From an uncultured Bacteroidales bacterium (GTDB taxonomy: Bacteria > Bacteroidota > Bacteroidia > Bacteroidales > UBA932): a stretch of 9,378 nucleotides of DNA. Numbering within the stretch: position 1 is the stretch's first letter; the number at the start of each line of letters is the position of its first letter. The position numbers and the translations under genes are program-made. The stretch is from the NCBI GenBank assembly GCA_946184255.1, contig CAMHFA010000026.1:1-9378 (forward strand). Reading direction: 5' to 3'. Below, piece by piece: positions 7,756 through 9,378 of the stretch. The notes beneath the pieces are model-generated. The model made no database searches, was not told where the DNA came from, and worked only from the letters and a program-made list of their open reading frames with translations.

Positions 7756-7773
7756 TAGGTTAATCAGAGACAA
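7731..7773. repeat. Perfect 13-bp inverted repeat flanking the secA -7 element
   Basis: TTGTCTCTGATTA (7731-7743) and its exact reverse complement TAATCAGAGACAA (7761-7773) are separated by 17 bases that contain the TATATTTG promoter element. Arm centres are 30 bp apart, close to three helical turns. As DNA it could be a two-half-site operator. As RNA read through from the upstream gene it would form a 13-bp stem, possibly extended by CTA/TAG inside the loop, followed by TTCTTTTT (7774-7781), which resembles an intrinsic terminator ending at the secA start codon. A transcript from the internal promoter would lack the left arm. Which role applies, if any, is inference. Confidence 0.7.
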
Positions 7774-7781
7774 TTCTTTTT

Positions 7782-9378
7782 ATGGCAATATCAGGTATAT
7801 TAAAGAAAGTTTTCGGTTCAAAGTCCGACAGGGACATGAAGCTCATCAAGCCGGTCCTTGACAAGGTCCTTGCCGCTTATCCCGCCATCGATGCCCTGTC
7901 CAATGATGAACTCAGGGCAAGGTCGGAAGCTTTGAAGGCTAAGCTGAGGGAGTGCGAGGCTCCTTTCGAGAAGAGGATAGAGGAGATCAAGGCAAAACTT
8001 GAGGAAGACATCCCGGTTTCCGAGAAGGAAACCCTTGCGACCGAATCGGACAAACTTGTAAAGGAAGAGGACGAACAGATAGAGAAGGTCCTGGATGAAA
8101 TCCTTCCGGAGGCTTTCGCAATAATGAAGTCCACGGCCAGGAGGTTCAAGGAGAATGAAACCATTGAGGTTGAGGCCACCCAGATGGATAAGGATCTCAG
8201 CATCAACCATGACTTTGTGACCATCGACGGAGAGAAGGCTATCTACCACAATCACTGGATGGCCGGTGGAAACGAGATAACCTGGGACATGGTCCATTAC
8301 GACGTCCAGTTGATCGGAGGAATAGTCCTCAACGGAGGCGTCAAGTCCAACAAGGAGCAGATGGGAAGTATCGCCGAGATGGCGACCGGTGAGGGTAAGA
8401 CCCTGGTTGCAACCCTTCCGGTCTTCCTGAACGCCCTTGCAGGGAAGGGTGTCCATGTGGTCACCGTCAACGACTACCTGTCCAAGCGTGACTCAGAATG
8501 GATGGGACCGCTTTACATGTTCCATGGCCTTTCTGTGGATTGCATTGACAAGCACGAGCCCAACAGCGACGCCCGCAAGAGGGCATATAACTGCGACATT
8601 ACCTTCGGTACAAACAACGAGTTCGGTTTCGACTACCTCCGTGACAACATGGCGGTAAACATGAACGACCTCGTGCAGCGCAAGCACCATTATGCCATCG
8701 TTGATGAGGTCGACTCGGTTCTCATCGATGATGCGCGTACACCTTTGATCATTTCCGGTCCCGTGGCCAAGGCAGAGGACGACGAGCAGTACATGGAGTT
8801 CAGACCCTATGTCGAGAGTCTCTATCAGAAGCAGCGCAATCTGGTCAACCAGGTCCTGAACGATGCCAAGAAGGCTATCTCCGCAGGCAAGATGGATGAA
8901 GGAGGAATGCTTCTCTACAGGGCCTACAAGGGATTGCCCAAGTATCAGCCTCTCATCAAGTTCCTGAGCGAACAGGGTATGAAGGCCCTCATGCAGAAGG
9001 CTGAGAACTTCTACATGCAGGACAACGAGAGCCAGATGCACATCGTGACCGACGAGCTCTACTTCGTCATAAGCGAGCAGCAGCACTCCGTGGACATGAC
9101 TGACAAGGGTCATGACGCCCTTGCAAATGCCGTTTCCGATCCGGATTTCTTCGTCCTTCCTGACATGGGAAGCAAGATTGCCGACATCAAGAAGAACGAG
9201 GATCTTTCTCCCGAGGAGAAGCAGGAGCAGCAGGACAAACTTATGGAGGAATATTCCCTCAAGAGCGAGCGTGTCCACACTATGATCCAGCTCCTCAAGG
9301 CCTACGCGATGTTCCAGAAGGACGTCGATTACATAGTCATCGACAACAAGGTCAAGATAGTCGACGAGCAGACCGGCC
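7782..9378 (+). CDS. secA: SecA, preprotein translocase ATPase (N-terminal 532 residues, runs off window)
   Basis: The motor ATPase that drives unfolded preproteins through SecYEG. The visible 532 codons hold QLIGG (176-180), Walker A ATGEGKT (201-207), [11 protein letters not shown] (228-237), [16 protein letters not shown] (274-289), Walker B DEVDS (308-312), [12 protein letters not shown] (316-327) and IVDEQTG (526-532), which marks the return from the preprotein-binding domain. Walker A lies about 95 residues later than in E. coli because of an extra charged, coiled-coil-like segment at ~55-125. A second extra stretch lies at ~340-420. Both fit the enlarged SecA (~1100 aa) of Bacteroidota. 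The start at 7782 gives [12 protein letters not shown], a normal SecA beginning, with a T-rich leader and no Shine-Dalgarno. The frame has no stop before the window ends. It is separated from the envelope genes by its own promoter. Confidence 0.97.
   Translation, partial: MAISGILKKVFGSKSDRDMKLIKPVLDKVLAAYPAIDALSNDELRARSEALKAKLRECEAPFEKRIEEIKAKLEEDIPVSEKETLATESDKLVKEEDEQIEKVLDEILPEAFAIMKSTARRFKENETIEVEATQMDKDLSINHDFVTIDGEKAIYHNHWMAGGNEITWDMVHYDVQLIGGIVLNGGVKSNKEQMGSIAEMATGEGKTLVATLPVFLNALAGKGVHVVTVNDYLSKRDSEWMGPLYMFHGLSVDCIDKHEPNSDARKRAYNCDITFGTNNEFGFDYLRDNMAVNMNDLVQRKHHYAIVDEVDSVLIDDARTPLIISGPVAKAEDDEQYMEFRPYVESLYQKQRNLVNQVLNDAKKAISAGKMDEGGMLLYRAYKGLPKYQPLIKFLSEQGMKALMQKAENFYMQDNESQMHIVTDELYFVISEQQHSVDMTDKGHDALANAVSDPDFFVLPDMGSKIADIKKNEDLSPEEKQEQQDKLMEEYSLKSERVHTMIQLLKAYAMFQKDVDYIVIDNKVKIVDEQTG

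Noticed and set aside
7818..9278. Long open frames on the minus strand (212 and 261 codons) opposite secA
   Set aside because: They lie wholly antisense to a clearly conserved SecA frame, and their Leu/Val-rich translations resemble no family. They arise from codon bias of the sense gene.
1..9378. CRISPR arrays, tRNA/rRNA genes, insertion sequences or defence and toxin-antitoxin cassettes
   Set aside because: No regular direct repeats, transposase-like proteins, cloverleaf-like segments or small paired toxin genes were seen; nearly all the sequence is explained by housekeeping and envelope genes.

Overview
The window reads as an ordinary chromosomal stretch of a Bacteroidales (phylum Bacteroidota) genome. 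The evidence is protein-level: a long (~312 aa) PurC, a SecA with large extra segments before and after the first helicase motifs, a Bacteroidota-style patatin/outer-membrane-barrel protein, and a small outer-membrane barrel ending in Phe. Ribosome binding sites are mostly weak, and the TAnnTTTG -7 promoter element typical of this phylum appears. The genus cannot be fixed from the sequence alone. Every gene lies on the + strand.

Region 1 (1-6975) is a tightly packed run of seven genes. They are the 3' end of rlmN (23S rRNA/tRNA adenine-C2 methyltransferase), a secreted patatin-like phospholipase fused to a POTRA and beta-barrel domain, recX, purC, mtgA (monofunctional peptidoglycan glycosyltransferase), a UDP-glucuronate 4-epimerase-like sugar-nucleotide epimerase, and a GT2 glycosyltransferase. 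Two junctions are ATGA overlaps (rlmN/patatin and epimerase/GT2). The other gaps are 2, 3, 6 and 28 bp, so read-through transcription is likely, with a possible extra promoter in the 28-bp recX-purC gap. The functions are mixed: RNA modification, envelope lipid or protein, recombination control, purine synthesis, then cell wall and surface glycan. The last three genes form a plausible envelope sub-cluster in which MtgA polymerises glycan, the epimerase would supply a UDP-uronic acid donor, and the GT2 would transfer a sugar. The 3' third of the GT2 gene is clearly more AT-rich than its neighbours.

Region 2 (7036-7674) is a single small outer-membrane beta-barrel gene with a signal peptide.

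Region 3 (7675-9378) opens with a 107-bp intergenic segment. It holds a good Bacteroidota promoter whose -7 element sits in the loop of a perfect 13-bp inverted repeat followed by a T-rich run. Next comes secA, which begins at 7782 and runs off the end of the window after 532 codons.

I found no CRISPR array, tRNA, rRNA, insertion sequence or defence-type gene cluster. I do not see convincing evidence of a previously undescribed system. The most unusual non-coding signal is the promoter-in-inverted-repeat upstream of secA.
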